In this document: piece by piece, positions 1 through 8,321 of the stretch | Numbering within the stretch: position 1 is the first letter of the stretch | Layout: every line of letters starts with the position of its first letter | Assembly (NCBI GenBank): GCA_030049955.1 | Contig: JASIJX010000513.1 | Location: 1 to 19,800, forward strand | Direction of reading: 5' to 3' | Origin: Acidobacteriaceae bacterium | GTDB lineage: Bacteria; Acidobacteriota; Terriglobia; Terriglobales; Acidobacteriaceae | DNA length: 19,800 nt | Translations under genes and position numbers: made by a program | The notes under the pieces: model-generated | Seen by the model: only the letters and a program-made list of their open reading frames with translations | The model's database searches: none | Told to the model about the DNA's origin: nothing

Positions 1-1112
1 CTCACTCCCAGCTCCTGCAAGACTTGATAAATTGCCGCAAGTAACCCTTCTATATCCGCGACCGTGATCCTTCCAATCGTGCCGATGCGGAAACACGCTT
101 CATGGGATAATTTGCCCGGATAAATGGCGAAGCCGAGCTTCCAGAGCCTCTCATAAAACTCCGCGAAATCGAAGGCGGGATGGGTTGGATAGCGGAATGA
201 CGTAATGATGAAGCTCTGGTCTTCATCAGCGAGGTAGATTTCGAAACCGAGAGATCTCATGCCGCGGCAGAGCGTGGCGTGATTTTGTCGGTAGCGCTGA
301 CCGCGTGCGCGCACGCCGCCCTCTTCATCGAGTTCGTTGAGCGCCTGCTCGAAGGCCAGGATTGTCTGGATCGGAGGCGTGAAGCGGAAGTGGCCGTCGG
401 CCTCCATGCCAGCCCACTGATCGTATATGTCGAGGCTCAACGTTCTGGCATTTCCCTTGGTCGCGTTGAGAGCACGACGGCTGGCAAGGATGAAGCCGAA
501 TCCGGGCACGCCCTCAATGCACTTGTTGGCGGATGAGATGAGAAAGTCGATGTGAGCGCCGGCCATGTCGATCGGCACTGCGCCGAAGCTGCTCATCGCA
601 TCCACAATATAGGAGGCGCCAATGGCATGCACCACGGGCCCAATTTCCTCGACCTGGTTCAACATACCGCTCGTGGTTTCGCAGTGAACCACGGCCACGT
701 GAGTTATGCCCTCGGCGGACGCGAGATAACCGGCGACGAGCTCCGCGGTGAATTTCTGATTTTCTTCTACCTCAAGCACGTCGAGCGCGATGCCGTGCAC
801 GCGCGCCATTTGAGCGATGCGCCGTCCGTATGCACCATTGACCAGAACCAGCAGCTTGCCGTCGCGGGGAATAGCCGAAGAGATTACCGACTCCACAACA
901 TAGGTGCCGCTTCCCTGCATGAGGATGCACTCATATTCTTCGACCGGATACGGACCAAGGGCAAGCAGTCGCATGCGCACATTGCGCACTGCTGCCAGAA
1001 ACTCACTATCGAGTGAGCCCAAATCCCGGAGCATGGCGCCCTTAACCGTATCGCTGGTCGTCAAAGGGCCAGGAGTAAACAGCAGTTTCGATTTACCAGG
1101 GTGCATGCTCAT
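1..1112 (-). CDS. phnW: 2-aminoethylphosphonate:pyruvate transaminase, 3' end cut by window edge
   Basis: Cytoplasmic PLP enzyme that moves the amino group of 2-aminoethylphosphonate to pyruvate, giving phosphonoacetaldehyde and alanine. This is the first step of the phosphonatase pathway. The reverse strand reads open from an ATG at 1112 to the window edge, giving 370 codons; family members are about 365-370 residues, so almost nothing is missing. Family hallmarks seen: N-terminal KLLFTPGPLTTS, VLVNGAYGRR near residues 90-98, VDAMSSFGA with the Asp that contacts the pyridine nitrogen (about 171), and SSANKCIEGVPG with the probable Schiff-base Lys197. The ATG lies inside the end of the amidohydrolase gene (20-base overlap, different frame), with GGAG/GGGA purine stretches upstream, so the two are probably translationally coupled. 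Its pathway partner phnX is at 10799-11692 on the opposite strand. Confidence 0.96.
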   Translation of the reverse strand, partial: MSMHPGKSKLLFTPGPLTTSDTVKGAMLRDLGSLDSEFLAAVRNVRMRLLALGPYPVEEYECILMQGSGTYVVESVISSAIPRDGKLLVLVNGAYGRRIAQMARVHGIALDVLEVEENQKFTAELVAGYLASAEGITHVAVVHCETTSGMLNQVEEIGPVVHAIGASYIVDAMSSFGAVPIDMAGAHIDFLISSANKCIEGVPGFGFILASRRALNATKGNARTLSLDIYDQWAGMEADGHFRFTPPIQTILAFEQALNELDEEGGVRARGQRYRQNHATLCRGMRSLGFEIYLADEDQSFIITSFRYPTHPAFDFAEFYERLWKLGFAIYPGKLSHEACFRIGTIGRITVADIEGLLAAIYQVLQELGV

Positions 1113-2856
1113 TTTCCCATTCGTCTCCATCGCCGTAGTCGCCATCACCATAGTTGAGCGGAGGCTGCGGAATCATTGCCACCGCTTTGGGCGGGGCTGT
1201 GTAAACCTTGTCGCCGCCAAGATAAGTTGCCTCAACGACAATGTCCTTGATGGTATCCGGCGGAACCTTGCGCGGGTCCTTCTGGAGCACGACGAAGTCA
1301 GCCAGCTTGCCCGGAGTGATGGAGCCCTTAATATTCTCCTCGAAAGTGGCGTAGGCCCCATCCAGCGTCCAGACTTTGAGCGCCTCGTCGACGCTCACTC
1401 TCTGGTTTCCTCCAATAACGTCCCCCTGTTGGTCTTTGCGGGTGACCATGTCCTGAATACGGAGTAGCGGATCGGCAGCAGAGATCGGTGAATCAGAATG
1501 TCCGGCGACATGAATGCCCATGTCAATTGCAGTTCGATATGCGTGCATCATTGCGAGCCGCTTTGGGCCATACGATTTGAGGATGTTTCCGTACTCCCAC
1601 ATATACGAGTGAAAGACAAGAATCACATTGTCCTTCTTGGCCCGATCCAGAAGCGACTGGTTCATTACGCTGGCATGTTCAATCCGCCAGCGCGCATCCG
1701 GCCGTGGGTTCTGGGCCTCAGCGTGCTCAATCGCCGTCAGCACCATATCAATCTCGCGGTCGCCGTTGGAGTGCGTGGCAACCTGCCAACCCGCGTTCCA
1801 CCACTTTTGAAAATCTGCGTTCAACTGATCCTGGCTGCGCGCAGGCGGAATGCCGAAATAGCCAGGCCGATCGGAGTACGCCTCGCTCAGCCACGCGGTT
1901 CTTCCGCTCAGTGAGTTGCCCTGGAAGTTCTTGATGGCGGTGATGCGCAGGCGGTTGTCGCCAAAGCCGCGCTCAATTCCGGCAGCCTGGATCTGGTCGT
2001 AGTATTGCGAATAGATCATCAGCCCCACGCGGACGGGATTGCCTTCATCGCGCAATTCCTGGAACAGCCGGAACGAGGCAGGGCTACCACCCGCAACTCC
2101 GACACTGGTGATCCCCTCGGCCGAATATTGTTTGAAGCAATTCATGTATCCCTGGAGCTCGACGTCGTGCGGCATTGCCTGCCGTTGCCCGCCGTTACCG
2201 GCATGCTCATTGCGGCCGCGCTCCAGCACGCCGCGTGCGGATTCGCGCAGCACACCATTGGGCGTCCCATCCGGATCGCGATCGAAGGCTCCTCCTGGCG
2301 GATCGGGCGTGTTTCCGGTGATGCCGGCTTCATTGAGTACGTAGGTGTTCACTACCGTGATGTGGCCCGAGCCGTGGGTAATAATGACAGGCTGCGTGGT
2401 CGAGACTTTGTCCAGGTCGTGGCGATTGGGATGGCGGCCAAGGGTTACGTCGTTGTATCCATAACCGCTGATCAATCCGCCCGGAGGCGTGATGGCAGCC
2501 TTGCGCTTCAGCGCCGCCACCAGTTCGTCCATCGTTTTGACTTTGTCGGAACCTAGCCACACCCGGTAATACCGGGAGTTTTCGTCGAAGATCGCCTGCG
2601 GGTGCAGGTGCGCATCATCGAATCCTGGCGTGACCGTCATGCCATGCAGATCGATCACCTGCGACGATGGCCCTTTCAGTTTGAGAATCTGCGCATTCGT
2701 CCCCACAGCGATGAATCGCCCGTTCTCGTAAGCGAAGGCTTGCGCGGCAGGGTGGGTTGCATCGATGGTAATGACATTAGCGTTAATAACCAAGGTCGGG
2801 TCGGCGTACGCGCCTTGCGCGACGAGTGCAAGAAACAGGCAGAACTTCTTCATCAT
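1093..2856 (-). CDS. Exported metal-dependent amidohydrolase (YtcJ/Amidohydrolase_3-like)
   Basis: Predicted exported hydrolase of 587 residues from the ATG at 2856, which has GGAGAG a few bases upstream. ATGs at 2853 and 2868 and a TTG at 2883 are alternatives. The N-terminus MMKKFCLFLALVAQGAYA is a signal peptide, so the protein should act in the periplasm or outside the cell. Visible amidohydrolase-superfamily metal sites are FDDAHLHP (HxH, residues 83 and 85), ATHSNGDRE, RIEHAS and GHSDSPIS, followed by the C-terminal composite-domain signature GSITPGKLADFVVL. Known relatives hydrolyse amides, formamides and imides; the substrate here is unknown. Position directly before phnW suggests it may release AEP from an N-acylated or other amide-linked phosphonate (inference). 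The tail after the catalytic domain carries an odd acidic duplication, GDGDYGDGD. Confidence 0.9.
   Translation of the reverse strand: MMKKFCLFLALVAQGAYADPTLVINANVITIDATHPAAQAFAYENGRFIAVGTNAQILKLKGPSSQVIDLHGMTVTPGFDDAHLHPQAIFDENSRYYRVWLGSDKVKTMDELVAALKRKAAITPPGGLISGYGYNDVTLGRHPNRHDLDKVSTTQPVIITHGSGHITVVNTYVLNEAGITGNTPDPPGGAFDRDPDGTPNGVLRESARGVLERGRNEHAGNGGQRQAMPHDVELQGYMNCFKQYSAEGITSVGVAGGSPASFRLFQELRDEGNPVRVGLMIYSQYYDQIQAAGIERGFGDNRLRITAIKNFQGNSLSGRTAWLSEAYSDRPGYFGIPPARSQDQLNADFQKWWNAGWQVATHSNGDREIDMVLTAIEHAEAQNPRPDARWRIEHASVMNQSLLDRAKKDNVILVFHSYMWEYGNILKSYGPKRLAMMHAYRTAIDMGIHVAGHSDSPISAADPLLRIQDMVTRKDQQGDVIGGNQRVSVDEALKVWTLDGAYATFEENIKGSITPGKLADFVVLQKDPRKVPPDTIKDIVVEATYLGGDKVYTAPPKAVAMIPQPPLNYGDGDYGDGDEWENEHAPW
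1123..1152 (-). repeat. Imperfect 15-base tandem duplication encoding the acidic tail of the amidohydrolase
   Basis: Two adjacent 15-base units (1123-1137 and 1138-1152) encode the repeated YGDGD motif near the C-terminus of the amidohydrolase. The units differ by a few substitutions. The repeat lies just upstream of the phnW start and supplies part of its purine-rich leader. Confidence 0.6.
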
Positions 2857-2877
2857 CCATCTCTCCATCGCGTTAAA

Positions 2878-2917
2878 GGGCAAGATGCTCCGGATCGATC
2901 GGCGGGGAATCTTGCCC
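2878..2917 (-). promoter_or_regulatory. Intercistronic 9-bp hairpin between TonB receptor and amidohydrolase
   Basis: GGGCAAGAT (2878-2886) and ATCTTGCCC (2909-2917) form a perfect 9-bp inverted repeat with a 22-base loop. The loop itself contains a GATCGATC core that could pair further. On the transcribed (minus) strand the stem starts about 6 bases after the receptor stop codon and is followed by TTTAA, then by the amidohydrolase ribosome binding site. The T tract is too short for a confident intrinsic terminator. A partial terminator, or an mRNA 3'-end stabiliser setting a different dose of receptor and enzyme, is more likely. Confidence 0.65.
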
Positions 2918-2923
2918 TCGGTG

Positions 2924-5900
2924 TTAGAACGTCAGCCGCAAGCTGAGCTGAACGTTGCGCGGTGTGTTTTGCTGGCTTAGAGTCGACTCCTCTCCGAAAG
3001 TCGAAGAGGTAAAGCTGGTGGTGGGGCCGCCGAAGGTCACATTATTCAGGGTGTTGAATGCCTCGGCTCTGAAGGCAACTGAGTAGCGCTCTGTAATCCT
3101 GGTGTCCTTTTCAACCATGGAATCGAGATCCCACGCCGCCGGCAGGTTTACATCTGGCAGGTAGCGGGGCGCAGTGCCGAAGGAGTATGTCGGCGTTGCC
3201 GCGAAGGCTGCCTTGTTGAAGTACACTCCAGTGCCGCTCAGGTTGATGTGAGGACCACCTGGCGCTTGATCTGAGATGCCAGCAACCGAGTTGGGACGTG
3301 AGAGCGTACTTGAGCTATCGAGGTCGGAGACGTTGCTGTAACTCACCGCAATGGGGCGGCCCGCGTCGTACTGGTAGATGCCGCTCACCGCCCAGCCACC
3401 GACAACGTGCTTGATGAAGCCCTGGTTGAGGAAGGGCTGCTCAGCGCCGAAGGGCAGCTCGTAACGCGTGCTCCAGCGAATCACCGTGGGCTCGTTCTGG
3501 TCGGAAAGTGAGCGATCGCAGGAGAGGCAGTATGTATTGGTTACCGCACCCATGGTGCCGGCCACGCTGGTCATCTCTCCCACGTTATCAATCGCTTTGC
3601 TCCAGGTATATGCAAAGGTCTCTGCCAGTCCGTGCTTGATGCGATGTTCCACGGTCAACTGCCCGGCATGGTAGCTGGAGTGTCCGACACCGATGTTGTT
3701 GCCTTCCATGTTCTGGAACTGAGGATGGGGACGAAGCAATTGCGATTGTTGCACGGTTGGAGTGTTGATGCTGGAAGCCGGGTCGATCAAGCCGTAGAGC
3801 GGGTTCGACACCAGCTTCAGCAGTCCCGAGCCAAGCGCCTCATCGCTGGCGGGCAACTGGTTCAGTTGCTCATTGACCATCAGGTGTGCGCCTTCGTTGC
3901 CGGCATAGGCCGCGGTCACGACAAAGTCACCGGGCAACGAGCGCTGGATATCGAACGACCAGTTTTCCTGGTACGCAATATCCTGCCTGCGCAGCGGGCT
4001 TTCGAGCGAGTCGCCCAGGTCGATGCTCAGTCCGGCAGCATTGCCCTGCGGAGCAGGAAGGCCGCTGGGAAACGGACTAGCGAGTTGATAGCCGGCCAGT
4101 GGCGTCACGCCGTCAGCCTGCGCATCGACGGATGTGCTGGTGCGGATGGCGCCCGCAGCACTCGGGTATTGCTGCCAGGCAGCGGCGGGATCGTGGAAGA
4201 TTCCGGCGCCGGCATGAATGACGGTCTTGTCGTTCAGCTTATAGGAAATGCCGAGGCGCGGATCGAAGTTGAGTTTGCGCGGATTCTGCAGTTGCCGGCT
4301 GGTACCGCCCAGGCCGGGAATTCCAACTCCGCCGGTGAGGGTGAGAGACGGCACCTGCGCCTGCAGGGGCGAGACCGCCGTCAGGTTCATGTAGTTCAGC
4401 AGGTTGTTCTTCTCAATGTCGCCAGTCTCGTAGTTGTACCTGAGGCCGAATGTCACCTGCAGGCGCGGAGTAACCCGGAATTCATCCTGGGCGAAGAACG
4501 CCGCGTAGTCGTGCACCGACTGTGTCTCCGGCTCATAGCCGGAAGATATGGTGCCGAGTCCCAGCAGAAGGTCCGCAACGCCGTCGCCGGAGTCATTGGC
4601 AACGGTGGTGCCGCTCGAGAAACCGTCTGTAAAGTTGGACCCGGTGCGCGACCCGCCGCTGGCGATGGACAATTGCTCGGGATCCCACAGTTGAGTGGGA
4701 TAGGCCCGCAGGTCGATGCCGTACTTGACCATGTGCTTGCCCTTCACCCACGTCATGGCGGCGGCATATTGATAAACCGAAGAGTAATTCCGTTCAAACG
4801 GATAGTAGTTGCCGAGAGTGCTGTAACTGCCCACTGCCGGCGGACCGGACAGCGTCAACTGCGGTGTCTGCTGGGCGGTAATTCCGGGAGCAACGGAGCC
4901 CGAGAATCCAAGCGATGCAGGGCTCTTCAGCACTGACTCGTTCCGGTTCGATTCGCTGTGCGCCCAGGAGAAGTGATGCTCGAAGATCATGTTCGGGCGG
5001 ATGATCCACGTGTGGTCCACGGTGATGTTCTTACCAGGAATGCGATCGTTCGCGTCCTCGGGTGAAAGTCCGTTGCCGAAGTAGTCGCTGTAGTTAATGT
5101 GGTTGGAGAAGTCTGTAATGTGACCGAAGATGCTGTTATGCTCGCTGAACTGATGATCGATGCGCACATCCACGCTGTTGTTGTCATCAGTGTTGGGAGC
5201 GTTGGAAAAGTAGTTGTCCAGATCGCTGCCGCCGGTTCCCGTCTGGTTCGGCATTGGATAGAGATTCACAAGCGCCTGGCCGATGGTGTTCAGGGTAACG
5301 CCGGGGATGTTATTGATGTTGTTGCCGGGAACCGCGGTTCGCTTATAAGTTCCCCCGCTAACTATGGTGGAATAGGGATTGTAGATAACGATCAGATTTC
5401 CTTTGGCGTCGTAAGTATGGGAGAAATCTCCGGCTCTTTCCAGAGCGGTGGGCACGGTGCCTAAGAACGAGCCGGCGCTGGTGTCGCGCAGTCCTTCGTA
5501 TGAAACGAAGAAGAAGGTCTTCTTGCGACCGTTGTAGATTTTAGGCAGAATGACCGGGCCACCGAGGGTGAAGCCATATTGGTCCCTGCTGAAGTGGCCC
5601 TTGGACGTCACAGGCGTTGTGTGATTGGCGTTGAAGCCATTGGCGTCCATGTCTTCATTGCGGTAAAACTCAAAGGCTTCGCCGTGCAGCTCGCTGGTGC
5701 CGGTATGCAGCGCGTAGACTACCATTCCGCCGCTGGTGCGGCCGAACTCCGGAGCATAAGCGTCGGTATAGACGCGGAATTCCTGCACCGACTCCACTCC
5801 GGGAATGCCGGCGTCCTGATTGTAGTAGGCCGTGGTGTTGGCCGCGCCATCGATCGATACATCGGTAGTGGCGCCCTTGGCGCCGTTGATGCGAAAGGTA

Positions 5901-6442
5901 TTGGTGCGACTTTCGCTGGTGGCATCCTGCCCAGACAGCCCGTCATCTCCCTTGGTCACGCCAGCCGCGAAATTGATCAACTGCAACGGATTGCGGATGT
6001 TGAGCGGAATGCTGGTGACGAATGCGGGCTCAATCGTGAGGCCGCGATCCGCCGTGGTCTCGTTCAGCTCCGGGGGAGTGCCAGTAACCTGAACCGACTG
6101 CTGAACGGTGCCCACCTGCAGTGAAAGGGTGATCAACTTCGACTCACCGACTTCAAGAGTGATTCCCTTCAGCACCGTGGGCGAGAACCCCGGCGCCTGC
6201 GCTTTGATCTCGTACGTGCCGGGGACGACGGGCGGGAAAATAAAGTTGCCGCTCTGATTTGTCGTAGCCTGAACCTTCACGCCCGTGCTCGTTCTTGTCA
6301 GGAACACCGTCGCGCCCTTAATGCCTGCTTGTTCGGTGTCGGCAACGCTGCCGCTGACGCTGGCGTTCTGGGCAAACAGTGAAACGCTCAGGCCGAAGAT
6401 CAAGATTGAAGCAAGGGATGGAAATCGCATAGAAATTCGCAT
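2924..6442 (-). CDS. Large Oar-like TonB-dependent outer-membrane receptor
   Basis: Outer-membrane protein of 1172 residues, predicted to import a bulky substrate using TonB energy. The chosen ATG at 6442 has GGAG 6 bases upstream and opens a signal peptide ending near SLFAQ; a second ATG at 6430 is possible. The reading frame extends further upstream without any sensible protein. A carboxypeptidase-regulatory-like (Ig-like) domain occupies roughly residues 27-120. An Oar-type plug follows, with NTFRINGAKG, DVSIDGAANT, VESVQEFRVYTDAYAPEFGRTSGG and the HGEAFEFYRNEDMDANG stretch. The rest is a large beta-barrel ending in NVQLSLRLTF, with the terminal Phe typical of barrel proteins. It lies between an organophosphate permease gene and the amidohydrolase-phnW pair on the same strand, so uptake of a phosphonate conjugate is the likeliest role. 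The ligand itself cannot be read from sequence. Confidence 0.93.
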   Translation of the reverse strand: MRISMRFPSLASILIFGLSVSLFAQNASVSGSVADTEQAGIKGATVFLTRTSTGVKVQATTNQSGNFIFPPVVPGTYEIKAQAPGFSPTVLKGITLEVGESKLITLSLQVGTVQQSVQVTGTPPELNETTADRGLTIEPAFVTSIPLNIRNPLQLINFAAGVTKGDDGLSGQDATSESRTNTFRINGAKGATTDVSIDGAANTTAYYNQDAGIPGVESVQEFRVYTDAYAPEFGRTSGGMVVYALHTGTSELHGEAFEFYRNEDMDANGFNANHTTPVTSKGHFSRDQYGFTLGGPVILPKIYNGRKKTFFFVSYEGLRDTSAGSFLGTVPTALERAGDFSHTYDAKGNLIVIYNPYSTIVSGGTYKRTAVPGNNINNIPGVTLNTIGQALVNLYPMPNQTGTGGSDLDNYFSNAPNTDDNNSVDVRIDHQFSEHNSIFGHITDFSNHINYSDYFGNGLSPEDANDRIPGKNITVDHTWIIRPNMIFEHHFSWAHSESNRNESVLKSPASLGFSGSVAPGITAQQTPQLTLSGPPAVGSYSTLGNYYPFERNYSSVYQYAAAMTWVKGKHMVKYGIDLRAYPTQLWDPEQLSIASGGSRTGSNFTDGFSSGTTVANDSGDGVADLLLGLGTISSGYEPETQSVHDYAAFFAQDEFRVTPRLQVTFGLRYNYETGDIEKNNLLNYMNLTAVSPLQAQVPSLTLTGGVGIPGLGGTSRQLQNPRKLNFDPRLGISYKLNDKTVIHAGAGIFHDPAAAWQQYPSAAGAIRTSTSVDAQADGVTPLAGYQLASPFPSGLPAPQGNAAGLSIDLGDSLESPLRRQDIAYQENWSFDIQRSLPGDFVVTAAYAGNEGAHLMVNEQLNQLPASDEALGSGLLKLVSNPLYGLIDPASSINTPTVQQSQLLRPHPQFQNMEGNNIGVGHSSYHAGQLTVEHRIKHGLAETFAYTWSKAIDNVGEMTSVAGTMGAVTNTYCLSCDRSLSDQNEPTVIRWSTRYELPFGAEQPFLNQGFIKHVVGGWAVSGIYQYDAGRPIAVSYSNVSDLDSSSTLSRPNSVAGISDQAPGGPHINLSGTGVYFNKAAFAATPTYSFGTAPRYLPDVNLPAAWDLDSMVEKDTRITERYSVAFRAEAFNTLNNVTFGGPTTSFTSSTFGEESTLSQQNTPRNVQLSLRLTF

Positions 6443-6744
6443 TGGCTGCTCCACTTCAAAATTCAAGAAAAACTCGAGGCCCGCATTGTGCCCGGAGATA
6501 ACCCGTTCAGGCTTGCCCGCCTCGCTAGGCCATGTGAGGTGATAGTAGCCAGCAGAAATTTGCAGAAGATTAAGGCGCAATGAAAGAAACTCCGCTTAAC
6601 GGTAATGAACGGAGGTTCATTCTTCGCCGCTGTTCGCGTTCTTTCGCTGAGTTGCGACATGTTTAGAGAACCGGTGAAATATTGCGTTTGCATCGTCATT
6701 TGTACTAAGTCCGTTTTTTGCCGCGTGTGTGCATCGGCGTTGCT
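6443..6744. other. 302-base intergenic region upstream of the TonB receptor
   Basis: No convincing gene is present here. The stretch separates the end of the permease gene from the start of the receptor gene, both leftward, and is long enough for a separate receptor promoter plus leader. The only strong structure is the 7-4-7 inverted repeat at 6604-6621. I could not assign -35/-10 boxes with confidence, and I saw no T-tailed terminator for the permease. Confidence 0.6.
6604..6621. promoter_or_regulatory. Perfect 7-4-7 inverted repeat, candidate operator of the receptor gene
   Basis: AATGAAC-GGAG-GTTCATT is a perfect dyad of 7-base arms with a 4-base spacer, about 160 bases upstream of the receptor start. 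Its left nine bases, AATGAACGG, recur at 8258-8266 in the divergent control region of the locus, also within a dyad. It could be bound by a dimeric regulator, or form an RNA hairpin if it is transcribed. Confidence 0.45.
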
Positions 6745-8064
6745 TTATTCACTGGCAGCGTATGCGGCCTGCTGTAGCGTCGTTTCTTGAAGCGCCGATT
6801 CGGAAGCGAGAGAAGGCCTGAGACCCCAGATCGGCATCAACGCCGCTGCGGCAAGAAACGCAGCACCGGCAAGAACAAAAAAGAGCCGGTCCCATCCATA
6901 TCGTTGGCTAACGAAGACAACAATATAAGGTGAAAAGATCGCGCCCAGATGCCCGATGCCATCTACCAGTCCCGAAGCGGTGGCCGCCGCTTTGGGCTCG
7001 CCGATGTCCTGCGCGCCCGCTCCGGAAAGCAGCGTGTCCGGACCGAAGGAGAAGACTCCGGCCATCGAGATGGCGACGGCCGTGCCCAACAGACCAAAGC
7101 GGGTTAAAAGCGGTTCGCACAGGAGGATGACGCCAAATCCGCACAGCATGATGGCCGAAACCGGCGCGCGCCGCGACTGGCTGAACCGGTCTGAAGCGTA
7201 CCCGGCCAACACCGCTCCGACAATGCCGATCAACTCATAGAGAGAGGAGAGATAGCCCGACGCCTGCAGGCTGTACCTGAGCCGGTTCACCATGTAAAGG
7301 GGCAGCCAAAACATCAGCGCGTAACGGCAAAGCTCTAGAAAAAAGTAGGAGATACTCACCATCCACAAAGATGGCTTGCGAAGCAGGCCGGCAAGAGCGC
7401 TCCAATTCGGTCGCAGAGTTTCCAGCCGTACCGGAGTGCTCTCGATGCTGTCCGGCAGATCGGCTCGCTCGGGCGTCTCCTTCGCTCCGGACAGGAACAG
7501 CACCGCGACCGCCAGCAGCAGCAGCGCTGGAAACAGAAATCCCCGGTGCCATCCGAGTTGCGGCAGCAGCCACGGTTGCACTACCGCCCAGGTTGCAAAG
7601 GCGGTGGCCAGAAATCCGCCCAGAACATAATTCGTGCTCCACCATCCCATGACGATCCCGCGGTTGCTGCCGCTAAACCAGATGGCCATGGTCTTGACCA
7701 GTCCCGACCAACCGGTGGACTGCGCCGCACCGTTCAGACAGGCAAAGATCAGCAGCCACATCAGCGAAGCGTGGACGCCCATCAGCAAGTTGCTGGCCAC
7801 GGCAAGCAACAGTCCTGCGCCTACAACACGTTTTGCTCCGATCCGGTCGGAAAGCGGCCCGCAGCCGAACTGGCCAATCGCATAAAGCACGCTGTAGCCG
7901 AAGACGATGTTTGCGAGCTCGAGTGCGTCAAGCCCCGAGACGTGATTCAAAAGCGGCAGCACCACGCTCAGATTCTTGCGGCAGAGATAGAAGCCCGCGT
8001 AGGCAACCCAGGTAATCCAGAAGATGCGTCGCTGACCGGCAGAAAGGCTCATCGAGACCCCCAT
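6745..8064 (-). CDS. MFS permease of the organophosphate:phosphate antiporter type
   Basis: Twelve-helix inner-membrane transporter of 439 residues, related to GlpT/UhpT. TM1 carries YAGFYLCRKNLS and a later helix carries ELCRYALMFWLPLY. The two arginines (about 29 and 247) match the pair that binds the substrate phosphoryl group in GlpT (Arg45, Arg269), which fits a phosphonate or phosphate-ester substrate. GWWSTNYVLGG lies near the middle. The ATG at 8064 is preceded by AGGGA; an ATG at 8052, preceded by GGGGG, is an equally possible start. The frame further upstream opens only with TTG. It is the first gene of the leftward unit and a paralogue of the permease at 9527-10789. In this locus AEP, or a compound that yields AEP, is the probable cargo. 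Confidence 0.92.
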   Translation of the reverse strand: MGVSMSLSAGQRRIFWITWVAYAGFYLCRKNLSVVLPLLNHVSGLDALELANIVFGYSVLYAIGQFGCGPLSDRIGAKRVVGAGLLLAVASNLLMGVHASLMWLLIFACLNGAAQSTGWSGLVKTMAIWFSGSNRGIVMGWWSTNYVLGGFLATAFATWAVVQPWLLPQLGWHRGFLFPALLLLAVAVLFLSGAKETPERADLPDSIESTPVRLETLRPNWSALAGLLRKPSLWMVSISYFFLELCRYALMFWLPLYMVNRLRYSLQASGYLSSLYELIGIVGAVLAGYASDRFSQSRRAPVSAIMLCGFGVILLCEPLLTRFGLLGTAVAISMAGVFSFGPDTLLSGAGAQDIGEPKAAATASGLVDGIGHLGAIFSPYIVVFVSQRYGWDRLFFVLAGAAFLAAAALMPIWGLRPSLASESALQETTLQQAAYAASE

Positions 8065-8253
8065 CTGCCGAAGCTTCCCTGTACGCGCGTGCTGCGTGCA
8101 CAAGCCGGAATAAATGTGGGATGAAAATTCCCTTGCTTCTTCCGGCCGCGCCCTGAGCTACCTTTGCCATTCCCGCTGACTCGCATCCCCTCTACCATTC
8201 CAGCAACTGTGGTTTGCCGAAACGTTCAGCGCGTTAAGGATGAGCGCTTATCT

Positions 8254-8264
8254 GTTCAATGAAC
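8254..8264. promoter_or_regulatory. GTTCA-A-TGAAC dyad, candidate operator
   Basis: Perfect 5-base arms around a single base, in the divergent control region. With the next two bases it contains AATGAACGG, the same nine bases found in the dyad at 6604-6621. Short arms make chance occurrence possible. Its location between the two divergent units is the main support. Confidence 0.35.
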
Positions 8265-8287
8265 GGTTTAGCTGCGTCGCGCGAATA

Positions 8288-8303
8288 TGTAACCTGTTTG
8301 TAA
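8288..8303 (+). promoter_or_regulatory. TGTAA-N6-TGTAA direct repeat, Pho-box-like
   Basis: TGTAA at 8288-8292 recurs at 8299-8303, an 11-base period. PhoB and related OmpR-family regulators bind TGTCA-like half-sites with this same period. The identical arrangement is present at 14124-14139, upstream of the other phosphorus module. It lies 19 bases before the ATG at 8322 and 52 bases before the alternative ATG at 8355. If it activates the rightward unit, the later start fits better. Confidence 0.45.
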
Positions 8304-8321
8304 TGCTTCTGCTTTAAGCTG

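Larger units (their letters stand above)
8065..8321. promoter_or_regulatory. Divergent control region of the phosphonate locus
   Basis: This 257-base noncoding stretch lies between the leftward permease and the rightward regulator gene, so it should carry promoters for both units. Two structures stand out: a GTTCA-A-TGAAC dyad (8254-8264) and a TGTAA-N6-TGTAA direct repeat (8288-8303), listed separately. The permease side has a long A/T-poor leader in which I see no obvious -10/-35 pair. Confidence 0.7.

Noticed and set aside
3632..4936. Long open frame (434 codons) on the plus strand inside the large TonB receptor gene
   Set aside because: It is antisense to a receptor with clear signal peptide, plug and barrel features. 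The translation shows no recognisable domain and is a product of high-GC third-position bias.
6708..6736. GCCG/CGGC stem with a nearby homopolymer run after the first permease, considered as a terminator
   Set aside because: On the permease transcript the run following the stem is A, not T, and the stem is only 4 bp.
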